Source: Delftia tsuruhatensis NBRC 16741 (GTDB taxonomy: Bacteria > Pseudomonadota > Gammaproteobacteria > Burkholderiales > Burkholderiaceae_C). From it: 64,000 nt of DNA. The stretch covers positions 35,153 to 99,152 of the forward strand of contig NZ_BCTO01000043.1 in NCBI RefSeq assembly GCF_001571325.1, in the 5' to 3' direction. This document shows, one piece after another, positions 1 through 9,215 of the stretch. The notes beneath the pieces were generated by a model. It was not told the DNA's origin and searched no databases. It saw nothing but the letters and a program-made list of their open reading frames with translations. Made by a program: the position numbers and the translations under genes. The first letter of the stretch is position 1; each line of letters begins with the position of its first letter.

Positions 1-2
1 CC

Positions 3-1013
3 CTGGAAGCTGCCGCCAGCCGCTTTGCGATCAAGCTCGAATTCCACCATTTCGACTGGGCCCACTGCGACTACTACCTGGCCCACGGAAAAATGATGCC
101 CGACGACTGGAAGGCGCAGCTGTCCGGCATGGATGCCATCTTCTTCGGCGCCGTGGGCTGGCCCGCCACCGTGCCCGACCATGTCTCGCTGTGGGGCTCG
201 CTGCTCAAGTTCCGCCGCGAGTTCGACCAGTACATCAACCTGCGCCCCGTTCGCCTGTTCGAAGGCGTGCCCTGCCCGCTGGCCGGCCGCAAGCCCGGCG
301 ACATCGACTACTACGTGGTGCGCGAGAACACCGAAGGCGAGTACACCTCGCTGGGCGGCATCATGTACGAGGGCACGGACCGCGAGATCGTGATCCAGGA
401 ATCGGTCTACTCGCGCAAGGGTGCCGAGCGCCTGCTCAAGTACGCCTTCGACCTGGCCCAAAGCCGCGAGCGCAAGCACGTCACCCTGGCCACCAAGAGC
501 AACGGCATCGCCATCAGCATGCCCTGGTGGGACCAGCGCGCCGAGGACGTGGCCAAGGCCTACCCGGAAGTCACGCTGGACAAGCAGCACATCGACATCC
601 TGACCGCGCGCTTCGTGCTGCAGCCGGGCCGCTTCGACGTGGTGGCCGCCACCAACCTGTTCGGCGACATCCTCAGCGACCTGGGCCCGGCCACCACGGG
701 CACCATCGGCCTGGCTCCCTCGGCCAACCTCAATCCCGACCGCAGCTTCCCCAGCCTGTTCGAGCCCGTGCACGGCTCGGCGCCCGACATCTACGGCAAG
801 AACATCGCCAACCCCATCGCCATGGTCTGGTCGGCGGCGCTGATGCTGGACTTCCTGACCCACGGCCAGGGCGCAGGCCGCGCGGCGCACGACGCCATCG
901 TCTCGGCCATCGAGGAAGTCATCAGGAGCGGCCCGCGCACGCCCGACCTGGGCGGCACGGCCAGCACCACCGAGGTGGGCCAGGCCATCGCCCGGCGCAT
1001 CGCTGCCGCCTGA
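3..1013 (+). CDS. ttuC: Tartrate/D-malate dehydrogenase (TtuC/DmlA family), 5' end missing
   Basis: NAD-dependent beta-decarboxylating dehydrogenase of the isocitrate/isopropylmalate dehydrogenase superfamily, expected to act on tartrate or D-malate in the cytoplasm. The open frame runs in from the window edge and shows 336 residues; the family is about 360 long, so only the extreme N-terminus is missing. An internal ATG at 93 is not the true start, because matching sequence (LEAAA, HFDW, CDYYL) lies before it. Visible family motifs are RENTEGEY, the metal-binding LFGDILSDLGP and the cofactor-side GSAPDIYGKNIANP. Substrate choice among tartrate, D-malate and related acids cannot be settled from sequence alone. 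The next gene is convergent. Confidence 0.88.
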   Translation: MEAAASRFAIKLEFHHFDWAHCDYYLAHGKMMPDDWKAQLSGMDAIFFGAVGWPATVPDHVSLWGSLLKFRREFDQYINLRPVRLFEGVPCPLAGRKPGDIDYYVVRENTEGEYTSLGGIMYEGTDREIVIQESVYSRKGAERLLKYAFDLAQSRERKHVTLATKSNGIAISMPWWDQRAEDVAKAYPEVTLDKQHIDILTARFVLQPGRFDVVAATNLFGDILSDLGPATTGTIGLAPSANLNPDRSFPSLFEPVHGSAPDIYGKNIANPIAMVWSAALMLDFLTHGQGAGRAAHDAIVSAIEEVIRSGPRTPDLGGTASTTEVGQAIARRIAAA

Positions 1014-1051
1014 GGCGCCGCGCCGGGGTTCATGCCGCCCGGCAGCCTGGC

Positions 1052-3142
1052 CTACCGGCCCATGCGGCCCATGCTGCCCCTGGGCAGCCTGCCGGCCCCC
1101 ATCCCGGCCGCCAGCAGGCTCAGCATGACCAGCGCCACGGTGTGCAGGGCCGGCACAGGCGTGGGCACCGGCGCCGCCACCACGGCCTGTGTGAAGCCCT
1201 GGCTCATCGGGGCGTGGACTGCATCCCCGCTGTAGTCGACCACAAGGCCGTGGGATCCGGCCGCCACGGGCAGCCGGACCGTGATGCTGGCGGCGCCGCC
1301 AACCAGGGGCGCCGACCCCAGCTGCGCCCCGTTGTACGAGACCGTGATGCTGCCCGAGGGGAGCGCCGCCGCCATCGCCCGCAGCGCCCCCCGTCGGTCC
1401 TGCGCCCCGGTCACGGCCGACACGCTGATGGTCACATCGTCGCCGGGCCAGGAAGGGTTGGGGGTGGAGGTGATCGCCAGGGTGGTTGTGGCCTGGGCGA
1501 TCTGCACGCTTTGCTGCTGCCTTGCCGCCGCCTCGTAGTTCGCATCGCCGGCCTGGTCTGCCAGGATGCGGCAGGGTCCCGGCGCAATGAAGGAGACAGA
1601 ACCGCCCGCGATGGTGCAATGGGCAGCCGTCGCCGTATCCACGGAGAACACCACCGCCTTCCCGGAAGCCCCGCCCGTTGCTGCCACGGCATAGGTATCG
1701 CCCACCTTGGCGGCCGCTGGCGCCACGGAAGTGAAGGCAATGGCCTGCGCGCCCTTGCCGATGCTCAGGGACAGGACTTGCCGGGCCGCAGGCAGGTGGT
1801 TGGCATCCCCCTGCTGATCGGCGGCCAGCAGGCAGTTGTCCGTACCCGCCAGCCTGCCGGACACCTCGGCACCGCTGACGGAGCACGCCGCCGGCGTCAG
1901 GGAGCTGAACTGCACGGCCTGGGACGAGCCACCGCCGGCGGCGCTCAGAGCCACCCGTGCATCCACGACCAGGGGCGCCGGCATGCTCCAGACGATGTTC
2001 TGCGCAGCAGGCTGCACCGTCACCGGGTAAGCCACCTCGGGGGCGGGAGCATAGGTCGCGTCGCCGCCCTGCCGGGCCGTCATCGTGCAAGTGCCTGCGG
2101 AATGGAAGCTGAACACCCCTGCGGCATCGACGGTGCAAACCTCTGGCGCAGATGCGGAAAACGTCACGGCCAGGCCGGAGGTAGCCGTTGCAACGGGCGT
2201 GAATGCCGTGCCGAAGGTTTGCGCCGACGGCTGCGCAAAGTCGATGCTCTGCTCCAGCCTGAGCGTGGTGAAGGGCACGCTGGCCACATCCGGCTGCACG
2301 CGGCCTGCGCCATCCCTGGCGATGAAGTGCAGCCTGTAGGCCGTATTCACCGCCAGCCCCCCGATATCGATATCGTGGACCACGCCTGCCGTCATGCCGA
2401 CCGGGGAGCCGCCGGCCTGCAGCGTGGCGGCATCCGGCGCCGCGGCGGCCGCAGCAAGCACCTGCCAGTAGCCCGTGCCGTCCCGGTCCAGCGCCACGCG
2501 GGCCTTGGCCGTCACGCCGCCCGCCTGCGGGTCGACGACGGGAGCCAGACTGAAGACCGGGCGGCCCAGCACATAGCCGGCAAACCCAGGGTTTTGCGCT
2601 GCATGCCACCCATCGGACAGGGATGACAGACCCGCCCAGACCGCATTGGCGGGGATGGACGATGCGTCCATGGCGAGCAGGGTCTGGATGCCATCGAGCG
2701 AATAGTGGAAAACAGTGCTGTCGATGGGGCGCGGGAGGGAGGACCCCTCGATCTGAAAGGAGCTGATCGTGGCCCAGGCTGCCGCTGCGGGAATTCCCAT
2801 GGGATCGGTCGTCCGCAGGACCTGGCCCTGGTAGCTGTATGTGTAGTCCTCGTTCCAACTGTTGAGACCCCAGCCGTCATCCCAGTAGTTGGAAGGGGTG
2901 ACCCAATCCGCAGTGGAGGGCGGCGAGCCGCCTTGCTGCACCACGCCGCCCACGCTGAACGTGTATTCGGTCACCATGGACGTATACCAAGCGTTGGACT
3001 GCGTCTGGTAGCCCGTCATGACCAGCCCCTGCGCCGGCGCGGCCACGGCCGCGACGCAATGCAGGCCGGCTCCGAATACCACCACCCACGGCATCATGGC
3101 CCTGGAAAATTCCGCCTGAAGGCGACTGCCTCGTTCTCTCAC
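1052..3142 (-). CDS. Large secreted Ig-like repeat protein with C-terminal membrane/sorting tail
   Basis: No known function is recognised. From the proposed GTG start (GGGAG five bases upstream) the product is 696 residues. It begins with a basic N-region and a signal peptide (core [11 protein letters not shown], cleavage near AVAAPA). A unique N-terminal domain of about 150 residues follows, then a fibronectin-III-like segment ([12 protein letters not shown]). Next come three imperfect repeats of about 80 residues, each with a paired-Cys pattern and a QxGDAxY-type end (GGDATY, QGDANH, AGDANY), and then an Ig-like domain with VDYSGDAVH. The C-terminus is a hydrophobic helix preceded by VPALH and followed by a basic tail, the layout of IPTL/PEP-CTERM-type sorting signals. 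ATG codons at 3097 and 3094 are alternative starts, but they would cut off the basic N-region. Confidence 0.72.
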   Translation of the reverse strand: MRERGSRLQAEFSRAMMPWVVVFGAGLHCVAAVAAPAQGLVMTGYQTQSNAWYTSMVTEYTFSVGGVVQQGGSPPSTADWVTPSNYWDDGWGLNSWNEDYTYSYQGQVLRTTDPMGIPAAAAWATISSFQIEGSSLPRPIDSTVFHYSLDGIQTLLAMDASSIPANAVWAGLSSLSDGWHAAQNPGFAGYVLGRPVFSLAPVVDPQAGGVTAKARVALDRDGTGYWQVLAAAAAAPDAATLQAGGSPVGMTAGVVHDIDIGGLAVNTAYRLHFIARDGAGRVQPDVASVPFTTLRLEQSIDFAQPSAQTFGTAFTPVATATSGLAVTFSASAPEVCTVDAAGVFSFHSAGTCTMTARQGGDATYAPAPEVAYPVTVQPAAQNIVWSMPAPLVVDARVALSAAGGGSSQAVQFSSLTPAACSVSGAEVSGRLAGTDNCLLAADQQGDANHLPAARQVLSLSIGKGAQAIAFTSVAPAAAKVGDTYAVAATGGASGKAVVFSVDTATAAHCTIAGGSVSFIAPGPCRILADQAGDANYEAAARQQQSVQIAQATTTLAITSTPNPSWPGDDVTISVSAVTGAQDRRGALRAMAAALPSGSITVSYNGAQLGSAPLVGGAASITVRLPVAAGSHGLVVDYSGDAVHAPMSQGFTQAVVAAPVPTPVPALHTVALVMLSLLAAGMGAGRLPRGSMGRMGR

Positions 3143-3485
3143 ATGCACTCCCGTTTCAACTTGCTGTTCTTCTGGTCCGTGCCGGGGGTACCGGCAATGC
3201 AGGAGCCTAGCGGCCGCACCTGCCCGCGCCTTGACTGCGCGTTGCGCTTTTCTTGACAGTGCGTCCCGCCCCCTGCGCAACGCGGGCTGCCGCGCCACCG
3301 TCCGTTCATTTGCCACCAAACGCCTGCTGCCCCCGGCCCTGCAAAGCGGCGATACGCCGTCCAACCGGGCCGTCGTCTGGGCGCGGAGATGGCGGCATTG
3401 CCCCCGCCGCAGGCCCCTGGCCGGCGAACAGGGCAAGATGGCCGGCTGCGGCATTCGGGCCGCTCAGACACAGCACGGAATCTCC

Positions 3486-4835
3486 ATGAAGCACTACGAC
3501 TACATCGTCATCGGCGGCGGCAGCGGCGGCATTGCATCGGCCAACCGCGCCGCCATGCACGGGCGCCACTGCGCGCTGATCGAAGCCGGCGAGATCGGCG
3601 GCACCTGCGTCAACGTGGGCTGCGTGCCCAAGAAGGTCATGTGGCATGCAGCCCAGATCGGCGAGGCCATGCACCGCTACGGCCCCGACTACGGCTGGGA
3701 TGCCACCGTCGAGGGCCTGGACTGGCAGCGCCTGCTGGACAGCCGCAGCGCCTACATCGACCGCATCCATGCCTCGTATGAAAGCGGCCTGGCACGCAAC
3801 AAGGTCGAGCTGATCCAGGGCTTTGGCCGCTTCGTGGATGCGCGCACCGTGGAGGTGGGCGGCCAGCGGCTCAGTGCCGACCACATCCTCATCGCCACGG
3901 GCACGCGCCCGGCACGGCCCGACATACCTGGCGCCGAGCTGGGCATCGACTCCGACGGCTTCTTCGCCCTCAAGGCCCTGCCTGCGCGCACGGCCGTGGT
4001 GGGTGCCGGCTATATCGCCGTGGAGATTGCCGGCGTGCTGCACGCGCTGGGCTCGCAGACCCATCTGTTCCTGCGCCAGAACTCGGCACTGCGCGGATTC
4101 GATCCGCTGCTGAGCCAGACCCTGATGGAGATCATGGAGGCCGAAGGCCCCGCCGTGCACCGCCAGGCCACCCCGAAGGCCGTGGTCCGCAATGCCGACG
4201 GCAGCCTGGACCTGCAACTGCAGGACGGCAGCAGCCACACCGTGGACTGCGTGGTCTGGGCCGTGGGCCGCAGGCCCGACACCTCGGGCCTGAACCTGGA
4301 GGCCGCAGGCGTGGCGCTGCAGGACAGCGGCCACATCGCGGTGGACAAGTTCCAGGACACCAATGTGCCCGGCATCCACGCCGTGGGCGACATCACGGGC
4401 CGTATCGAACTCACGCCCGTGGCCGTGGCTGCAGGCCGGCGCCTGTCCGAGCGCCTGTTCAACGGCAAGACCGGCGAGCACCTGGACTACGACAACGTGC
4501 CCACCGTGGTCTTCAGCCACCCGCCCATCGGCACCGTGGGCCTGACCGAGCCGCAGGCGCGCGAGCGATTTGGCGACGATCAGGTCAAGATCTACCAGTC
4601 GGCCTTCACCGCCATGTACACGGCGGTCACGCGCCACCGCCAGCCCGCGCGCATGAAGCTGGTCTGCGTGGGCCCCGAGGAACGCATCGTGGGCATACAC
4701 GGCATCGGCCTGGGGATGGACGAGATGCTGCAGGGCTTTGCCGTGGCGCTCAAGATGGGCGCCACCAAGCGCGACTTCGACGACACCGTGGCCATCCACC
4801 CCACGGCGGCAGAAGAGTTCGTGACCATGCGCTGA
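3486..4835 (+). CDS. gor: Glutathione-disulfide reductase
   Basis: NADPH-dependent flavoenzyme that regenerates reduced glutathione in the cytoplasm. The 449-residue length is normal. The FAD-binding GGGSGG lies near residue 10, and the redox pair is C41/C46 in CVNVGC. A second Rossmann motif, GAGYIAVE, is followed by [12 protein letters not shown], whose two arginines mark NADPH preference. The C-terminal dimer-interface active site HPTAAEE has His438 and Glu443. The start is the ATG that begins [12 protein letters not shown]; longer in-frame extensions carry no family similarity. The upstream neighbour is divergent, so the gene is probably monocistronic. Confidence 0.95.
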   Translation: MKHYDYIVIGGGSGGIASANRAAMHGRHCALIEAGEIGGTCVNVGCVPKKVMWHAAQIGEAMHRYGPDYGWDATVEGLDWQRLLDSRSAYIDRIHASYESGLARNKVELIQGFGRFVDARTVEVGGQRLSADHILIATGTRPARPDIPGAELGIDSDGFFALKALPARTAVVGAGYIAVEIAGVLHALGSQTHLFLRQNSALRGFDPLLSQTLMEIMEAEGPAVHRQATPKAVVRNADGSLDLQLQDGSSHTVDCVVWAVGRRPDTSGLNLEAAGVALQDSGHIAVDKFQDTNVPGIHAVGDITGRIELTPVAVAAGRRLSERLFNGKTGEHLDYDNVPTVVFSHPPIGTVGLTEPQARERFGDDQVKIYQSAFTAMYTAVTRHRQPARMKLVCVGPEERIVGIHGIGLGMDEMLQGFAVALKMGATKRDFDDTVAIHPTAAEEFVTMR

Positions 4836-5435
4836 ACGGCGCGCACCACCTGCCTTCGGCGGTTGACCACCGCCCTGGGCAGGGCACGCGCCGGGCGAGC
4901 GCGTGAGCTCCTTGAGCCAGCCCGGCAAATAGGGGGGCCACCAGGCCGCCCAGGTGGGCGAAGGCATCGGGAATGGCCGTGAGCCGGCCGATCTGCGCCG
5001 TGCTCCTGACGCCAGCCTCGCGGACGCTGGTGGGCAGCCGCAAGCTGCGCGCGATCCGCAGCCGGCTCCGCTCCTCCTCCTTCTCCTTTTCCTTCCCCCG
5101 ACATGGACCTCCTGCCCCTGCATGCCGCCGCTGCCTGCATGGCTATGGGCTGACATTTCAGCTGCTTGCGGTGCATTGCCACCGTCCAGGGTCCTGCGTC
5201 GCCACGCTGGCCCCGGTGGAAACATCCGTCCACCGCGGGAATTTCAAGCGCCTACGCTCAAACACCCAAATAAATAGTCAAAAACAAATAAAGTATTTTC
5301 CCGATAGTCAAGTCAAATCGAAAAATTCACAATCCTTGTACGCGGGGAAAAAGAGGCATTGCTCCATGGAAAGCCTTGGTGTTTCTTTGTAGGCAATCCG
5401 ACTTAATTCGAGTGCATACACCTTGATTTTCCGCA
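4836..5435. other. 600-bp stretch without a convincing gene; AT-rich in its second half
   Basis: No convincing gene is seen. On the minus strand around 4900-5000, one frame reads AHLGGLVAPLFAGL. This resembles the HxGG transmembrane segment of rhomboid proteases but lacks everything around it, so it is at most a scrap. From about 5260 to 5420 the DNA becomes clearly AT-rich compared with its surroundings. This is probably the promoter region of the small-ORF/TIM-barrel operon that follows. Confidence 0.4.
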
Positions 5436-5458
5436 TCGACCCAGCAGCCATGGGTCGA
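5436..5458. promoter_or_regulatory. Perfect 8-bp inverted repeat upstream of the small-ORF operon
   Basis: TCGACCCA and TGGGTCGA face each other across a 7-base gap. The repeat sits about 30 bases before the start of the 84-aa ORF and just after the AT-rich region. It could be an operator or a 5'-leader hairpin; the sequence does not decide. Confidence 0.4.
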
Positions 5459-5488
5459 GAGCCGCGATCGGAGCCCAGGAGACATCCC

Positions 5489-5743
5489 ATGCCCAGACTG
5501 CATTCGAAGACAGGGCATGGCGAGCCCGCGCCAGGCGGCATGCAGGCCAGCTTCTGGCCCCTGCGGCAAACGCACGCGCCGGGCAGCAGACTGAAAGCAG
5601 TGTTCGCGCTGGAGGCCTTCCACCGTGCGGGCAGCGGCGCCGGGAGCCGCTTGGCCGATGAAGCCTTCTTGGCCCGCAGCGCCTATGGGGCTGAGCAGCG
5701 GCCGGGGCGCAACACCACACTCAACAAGGAGACAGATCCATGA
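5489..5743 (+). CDS. Small hypothetical protein (84 aa), first ORF of a coupled operon
   Basis: Unrecognised. The ATG is preceded by a very good ribosome-binding site (AGGAGA, about six bases upstream), and its TGA overlaps the ATG of the next small ORF (ATGA). These two facts are the main evidence that it is real. The product is basic and rich in Gly, Ala and Arg, with no signal peptide, membrane segment or known motif. The same frame is open further upstream to 5423, but only the inner ATG has a good ribosome-binding site. It may be a leader ORF that couples translation, or a small protein working with the TIM-barrel/redox genes downstream. Confidence 0.5.
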   Translation: MPRLHSKTGHGEPAPGGMQASFWPLRQTHAPGSRLKAVFALEAFHRAGSGAGSRLADEAFLARSAYGAEQRPGRNTTLNKETDP

Positions 5744-5847
5744 CAACCGATGTACTCGATGCCCGGTCCCCGTTGACCGGGTCGCGCAACGCGGGCCACC
5801 CTCTGCCGGCGGACCGCATGATCGTGGGCGCGCCCACTGGCGGCTGA
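5740..5847 (+). CDS. Very small ORF (35 aa), possible peptide precursor
   Basis: A 35-residue frame starts with MTTDVLDARSPL and ends IVGAPTGG. It has AAGGAGA upstream of its ATG and a 4-base ATGA overlap with the preceding 84-aa ORF. The TIM-barrel gene begins 10 bases after its stop. It contains no Cys and no recognised leader motif. Its size, its Gly-rich C-terminus and its place directly before a TIM-barrel enzyme and a flavin reductase resemble modified-peptide operons in outline, but no known class fits. It could equally be the remnant of a longer gene. Confidence 0.42.
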   Translation: MTTDVLDARSPLTGSRNAGHPLPADRMIVGAPTGG

Positions 5848-5857
5848 GGGGCAGGTC

Positions 5858-6910
5858 ATGCACGAAGCCCCCCGCCCCACCCTCCCGCCCATCGGCTGCA
5901 ACGGCCGTGGCGTGCAGCGCTCCTCGCGCCACCAGCCCATCGGCCTGCAGGAGCTGCCCATACGCGAGCAGTTCCGCCTCGTCAGCGAGACCGGCGTGTT
6001 CGACTGCTTCGACCGCCTGCCGCTGCGCCACCAGCTGGCCGACTACGAGTCGGCCATCGCCGAATTCAAGCTGCCCGTGCACACCGCCAGCTGGTTCTAC
6101 CGCCTGGGCGAGGACGAGGTCCTGCTGGCCGGCAACCTGCGCATCTGCCGCGAGATCGGCGTGCGCTGCCACAACATCATGACCTTCAAGCACCACCGCG
6201 ACGGCCATGTGCTGTCCGATGTGGAAATCGCCGAACACTATCTGCGGGTCTATGACGACGCCATGGGCCTGGGCGTGGAGCCCAGCTTCGCGCTGCATGT
6301 GAACACGTGGACCGAAGACTTCCTGCGCGTGCGCAGCGTGGCCGGGCGCGTGCAGGCACGCGGCGTGCCCTTTCACTTCACGCTGGACTACAGCCATGTG
6401 AACTTCAAGATCGGCAACCCGGCCGAGCTGGACCGGTCGGGCGTGCGCGGGCTGCTCGAGCGCGGCGAACTGGTGCTGGACCCGTTCGAGCCCGGCTCGC
6501 TGTGCGAACAATGGCTGGACATGGGCATCGTGCGCTGGGCCCAGCTGCGCGCGGCCGGCCCCAACCAGCCCCTGAACCTGTGGCACCGCGACGAGGACGG
6601 CAGCCCGGGCCGGGGCATCCAGTACCCCATGCTGCGGCCCGGACCCGGCGAATGGCATTCGCCCTGGCATGCCTACCTGCTGGAGCCCTCCAAAGAGGCC
6701 ATCCGCAAGGTGCTGGCCTGCCACCATGCGCAGCCGCACAGCCCGCTGCGCTACCTCACCACCGAATTCATCAATCTCCCCGACTACGGCCTGGGCGCAG
6801 GCTATGACCTGCTGGAGCAGAACGTGGCGGCCGCGCGCTTCATGCGGCAAGCCTGGGACGAGATCTGCGCCCGCCCCGTACTCCGGGCCTCCTGCGAAGG
6901 TGCAGCATGA
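5858..6910 (+). CDS. Xylose-isomerase-like TIM-barrel protein
   Basis: 350-residue protein of the sugar phosphate isomerase/epimerase (AP endonuclease 2-like) TIM-barrel superfamily; the actual reaction is unknown. Likely metal-ligand motifs are seen in FALHVNTWTEDFLRV (near residue 145) and FTLDYSHVNFKIG (near 175), followed by a long C-terminal segment with HSPWHAYLLEP. Its ATG has GGGGCAGG upstream, and its stop overlaps the ATG of the reductase gene (ATGA), so the two are translationally coupled. It is not clearly of the DUF692/MNIO peptide-modifying type. The association with a ferredoxin reductase and a ferredoxin remnant suggests a dedicated redox-dependent catabolic or modifying step. 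Confidence 0.7.
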   Translation: MHEAPRPTLPPIGCNGRGVQRSSRHQPIGLQELPIREQFRLVSETGVFDCFDRLPLRHQLADYESAIAEFKLPVHTASWFYRLGEDEVLLAGNLRICREIGVRCHNIMTFKHHRDGHVLSDVEIAEHYLRVYDDAMGLGVEPSFALHVNTWTEDFLRVRSVAGRVQARGVPFHFTLDYSHVNFKIGNPAELDRSGVRGLLERGELVLDPFEPGSLCEQWLDMGIVRWAQLRAAGPNQPLNLWHRDEDGSPGRGIQYPMLRPGPGEWHSPWHAYLLEPSKEAIRKVLACHHAQPHSPLRYLTTEFINLPDYGLGAGYDLLEQNVAAARFMRQAWDEICARPVLRASCEGAA

Positions 6911-8142
6911 ACCCCGCACAACACCCCCAAGGCCATGCCGTCATCATCGGCGCCGGACACGCCGGTGGCACCCTGGCCGCCCTGCTGCGCCAGTACGGCC
7001 ACCCGGGCCCGATCACTGTGGTCGGCGGCGAGGACCTGCAGCCCTACCTGCGCCCGCCGCTGTCCAGGGCCTGGCTGCAGCAGGCCATGGGCCCGGACGA
7101 GCTGTTGCCGCGGCCCGCCGGCGCCTCCGCGGACCAGGCCATCGCCCTGCGCCCGGGCATGCGCGCCATGGCCATAGAGCCGGGCTCGCGGCAGGTGGCG
7201 CTGAACGACGGATCGGTGCTGCACTACGAACACCTGGTCATTGCCACAGGCTCCGCGCCGCGCTGGCTGGTCCTGCCCGGGGATGAGCGGCCTGGCATCA
7301 CCTACCTGCGCACCATGGAAGACGCGCAGGCGCTGCGGGGCCATCTGCAGACCGCGCGCTGCCTGGCCATCATCGGCGGCGGCTATGCGGGCCTCGAAAT
7401 CGCTTCCACGGCCCGCAAGCTGGGCGTGCAGGTCCGGATCATCGAGCGCGAAGGCAGGCTGCTGACGCGCAGCGCCTCGCCGCAGATGGCTGCGCATCTG
7501 CTGCAGCTGCATGCAGGCCAGGGCGTGGAGGTGCATTTCAATGCAGCGGTCGCCGCCATCCAGGGAGACAGCCCCACCCGCATCACGGCCCTGTGGATGG
7601 CCGATGGCTCCCGACTGGAGTGCGATGCCGTGCTCATCGGCGTGGGCGCGGCGCCCTGCATGGAACTGGCGCAATCCCTCGGCCTGGACTGCGCCGACGG
7701 CATTGCCGTGGATGGCGAAGGCCGTACCGCCATGAGCGGCATCTACGCCATAGGCGATGCCACGCGCCGCCCGCTGGCCGGCTACCCCGGGCTGCACCGG
7801 CTCGAAAGCGTGCCCAGCGCGCTCGAACAGGCCCGGCGCGCGGCCTGCGCCATCACGGGCAGCGAACTGCCCGCCCATGAAACGCCCTGGTTCTGGTCCG
7901 ATCAGTACGACACCAGGCTGCAGATCGCCGGCCTGCCCGGCCAGGGCGACCAGACCGTGCTGCGCGGCAACCCGGCCAGCGGCAGGTTCGCCGTCCTGCA
8001 CCTGCGCGGTGGCCAGCTGTGCGCCGCCGAATGCGTGAATTCGCCGGGCGAATTCATGGCTGCGCGCAAGGCCATCGCCGCCACGCACTGCGCCGGCCCC
8101 GGTTTCCCAACGCTCCCCTCCAAAGCCCCACTCACGCCATGA
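6907..8142 (+). CDS. Ferredoxin--NAD(P)+ reductase (putidaredoxin-reductase-like)
   Basis: 411-residue FAD oxidoreductase expected to pass electrons from NAD(P)H to a [2Fe-2S] ferredoxin. The FAD-binding motif IIGAGHAGG lies near residue 13 and IATGSAPRW follows. The nucleotide-binding IIGGGYAGLEIA lies near 156 and the second FAD motif IYAIGDA near 280, with the family's ESVPSALEQAR just after. The start overlaps the TIM-barrel stop, and the stop overlaps the ATG of a ferredoxin gene (ATGA at 8139-8142). This is the usual layout of P450 or oxygenase electron-transfer operons, but no oxygenase is present here and the ferredoxin is broken. Confidence 0.85.
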   Translation: MNPAQHPQGHAVIIGAGHAGGTLAALLRQYGHPGPITVVGGEDLQPYLRPPLSRAWLQQAMGPDELLPRPAGASADQAIALRPGMRAMAIEPGSRQVALNDGSVLHYEHLVIATGSAPRWLVLPGDERPGITYLRTMEDAQALRGHLQTARCLAIIGGGYAGLEIASTARKLGVQVRIIEREGRLLTRSASPQMAAHLLQLHAGQGVEVHFNAAVAAIQGDSPTRITALWMADGSRLECDAVLIGVGAAPCMELAQSLGLDCADGIAVDGEGRTAMSGIYAIGDATRRPLAGYPGLHRLESVPSALEQARRAACAITGSELPAHETPWFWSDQYDTRLQIAGLPGQGDQTVLRGNPASGRFAVLHLRGGQLCAAECVNSPGEFMAARKAIAATHCAGPGFPTLPSKAPLTP

Positions 8143-8360
8143 TCTCCATTGCCTTCATGGAGCACGGCGGCAGCGAGCATGCGGTGCAGGCCACGGAGGG
8201 ACAGAGCCTCATGCCGAATGCGGCGGCGCCGGTGGCGCAGCGCCAATGCAGCCGCAGCCGCAGCCGCAGGATCAGCGCGTTGCCAGGCTGCGCCCCACCG
8301 CCCGCAAACACTCCACCAGCAACCGCGTCGTCGCCGTCATCGGCTGGCCGCGCAGGGTGA
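8139..8360 (+). pseudogene. Truncated [2Fe-2S] ferredoxin gene
   Basis: The first 30 or so codons read MISIAFMEHGGSEHAV and then EGQSLM. This is the start of putidaredoxin-type ferredoxins (pattern I.F.EH.G.EH.V.A..GQSLM). The similarity then stops and the frame runs antisense through the 3' end of the LysR gene. None of the four cluster-binding cysteines of the family is present. The break falls around 8235-8270, where the hexamer GCAGCC is repeated, so a deletion that joined the ferredoxin to the LysR gene is likely. The ATG overlaps the reductase stop, showing that the gene was once co-translated. Confidence 0.72.
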
Positions 8361-9210
8361 TCAGGCCCACGGGGGGCAGGTCGATGGGCACGGGCAGGTC
8401 CAGCACGGCGACCAGCCCCTGCTGCGCGAAATGCTGCGCCACGCCGCGCGCCATGAAGGCCACGGCGCCGCGCTGGTGCAGGAAGCTGATCTGCGACAGG
8501 AATGAGGCGGACTCGACCAGATCGGCCGGAGGATGCAGGCCGTGGGCGAAGAACTGCTGCTCCAGCTTCACGCGCAGCGATGCCCAGGGCGGGGGCATGA
8601 CGCAGGGCATGTCGGCCAGCGCCTGCCAGCTCGCAGGCTGCGCCAGCAACGCATGGCCGGGGCGCACGACGGCGACCATGGGCTCGTCGTACAGGGCTTC
8701 GGTCTCCAGGTCGGGCGAGGCATAGCCGGGTTCGAGCCGGCCCACGAACAGGTCCAGCTCGCCCATGCGCAGCTTGGGCAGCAGCCGCGTGAGATCGCCC
8801 TCCTCGACCAGCACCGTGGTCTGGGCCGATCGCGCCTTCAACTGCTCGACGGCCCGGGCCAGCAGCACGGGCGTGGCCACGACCATGGCGCCCACGCTGG
8901 TGCGCCCGCGCGTGCCGCTGGCCTCGGCCGCCATTTCATCGCGCGTGCGTTCGAAGCCCGCCAGCACCGAGCGCGCAAAGCGCACCATGCTGACCCCGGC
9001 CGCCGTGGGCTCGGTGCCGCGCGTGGAGCGCTCGAACAGCGTCATGTCCAGCATGCGCTCGATCTCGGCCAGGGTCTTGGAGACGGCGGGCTGGGTGACG
9101 GCCAGGAACTCGGCGGCGCGGCCCAGGTGGCGGAACTGGTCCAGCGCCACCAGCAGCTGCAGATGGCGCAGCTTGAGGTTGGAGCGCAGCACGCGGTCTA
9201 TCTTGCTCAT
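8272..9210 (-). CDS. LysR-type regulator (GbpR-like) of the sugar-acid cluster
   Basis: 312-residue LysR-family regulator. The N-terminal winged helix-turn-helix spans about residues 14-72 (LRHLQLLVALDQ, then LAVTQPAVSKTLAEIERML). The C-terminal half is a periplasmic-binding-protein-like effector domain. It resembles the GbpR/CbsR branch that responds to sugars and sugar acids. It is divergent from the Bug-protein gene, with a 7-bp inverted repeat just before its own start, so it probably controls the cluster 9348-14265 and itself. The effector is likely a substrate or intermediate of that cluster (inference). Confidence 0.85.
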   Translation of the reverse strand: MSKIDRVLRSNLKLRHLQLLVALDQFRHLGRAAEFLAVTQPAVSKTLAEIERMLDMTLFERSTRGTEPTAAGVSMVRFARSVLAGFERTRDEMAAEASGTRGRTSVGAMVVATPVLLARAVEQLKARSAQTTVLVEEGDLTRLLPKLRMGELDLFVGRLEPGYASPDLETEALYDEPMVAVVRPGHALLAQPASWQALADMPCVMPPPWASLRVKLEQQFFAHGLHPPADLVESASFLSQISFLHQRGAVAFMARGVAQHFAQQGLVAVLDLPVPIDLPPVGLITLRGQPMTATTRLLVECLRAVGRSLATR

Positions 9211-9215
9211 GGGGT

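Noticed and set aside
191..2626. An 811-codon plus-strand open frame across the end of the dehydrogenase gene and antisense to the Ig-repeat gene
   Set aside because: High-GC shadow frame: Arg/His/Gly-rich, no domain, and two well-supported genes occupy the DNA.
4850..4990. Minus-strand AHLGGLVAPLFAGL resembling a rhomboid protease helix
   Set aside because: No other part of the family (GxSG segment, further helices) is present; could be chance in GC-rich DNA.
5740..5847. Assignment of the 35-aa ORF as a PqqA, mycofactocin or methanobactin precursor
   Set aside because: It lacks the Glu/Tyr pair of PqqA, the C-terminal Val-Tyr of mycofactocin and the Cys of methanobactin, and no matching maturation enzymes are adjacent.
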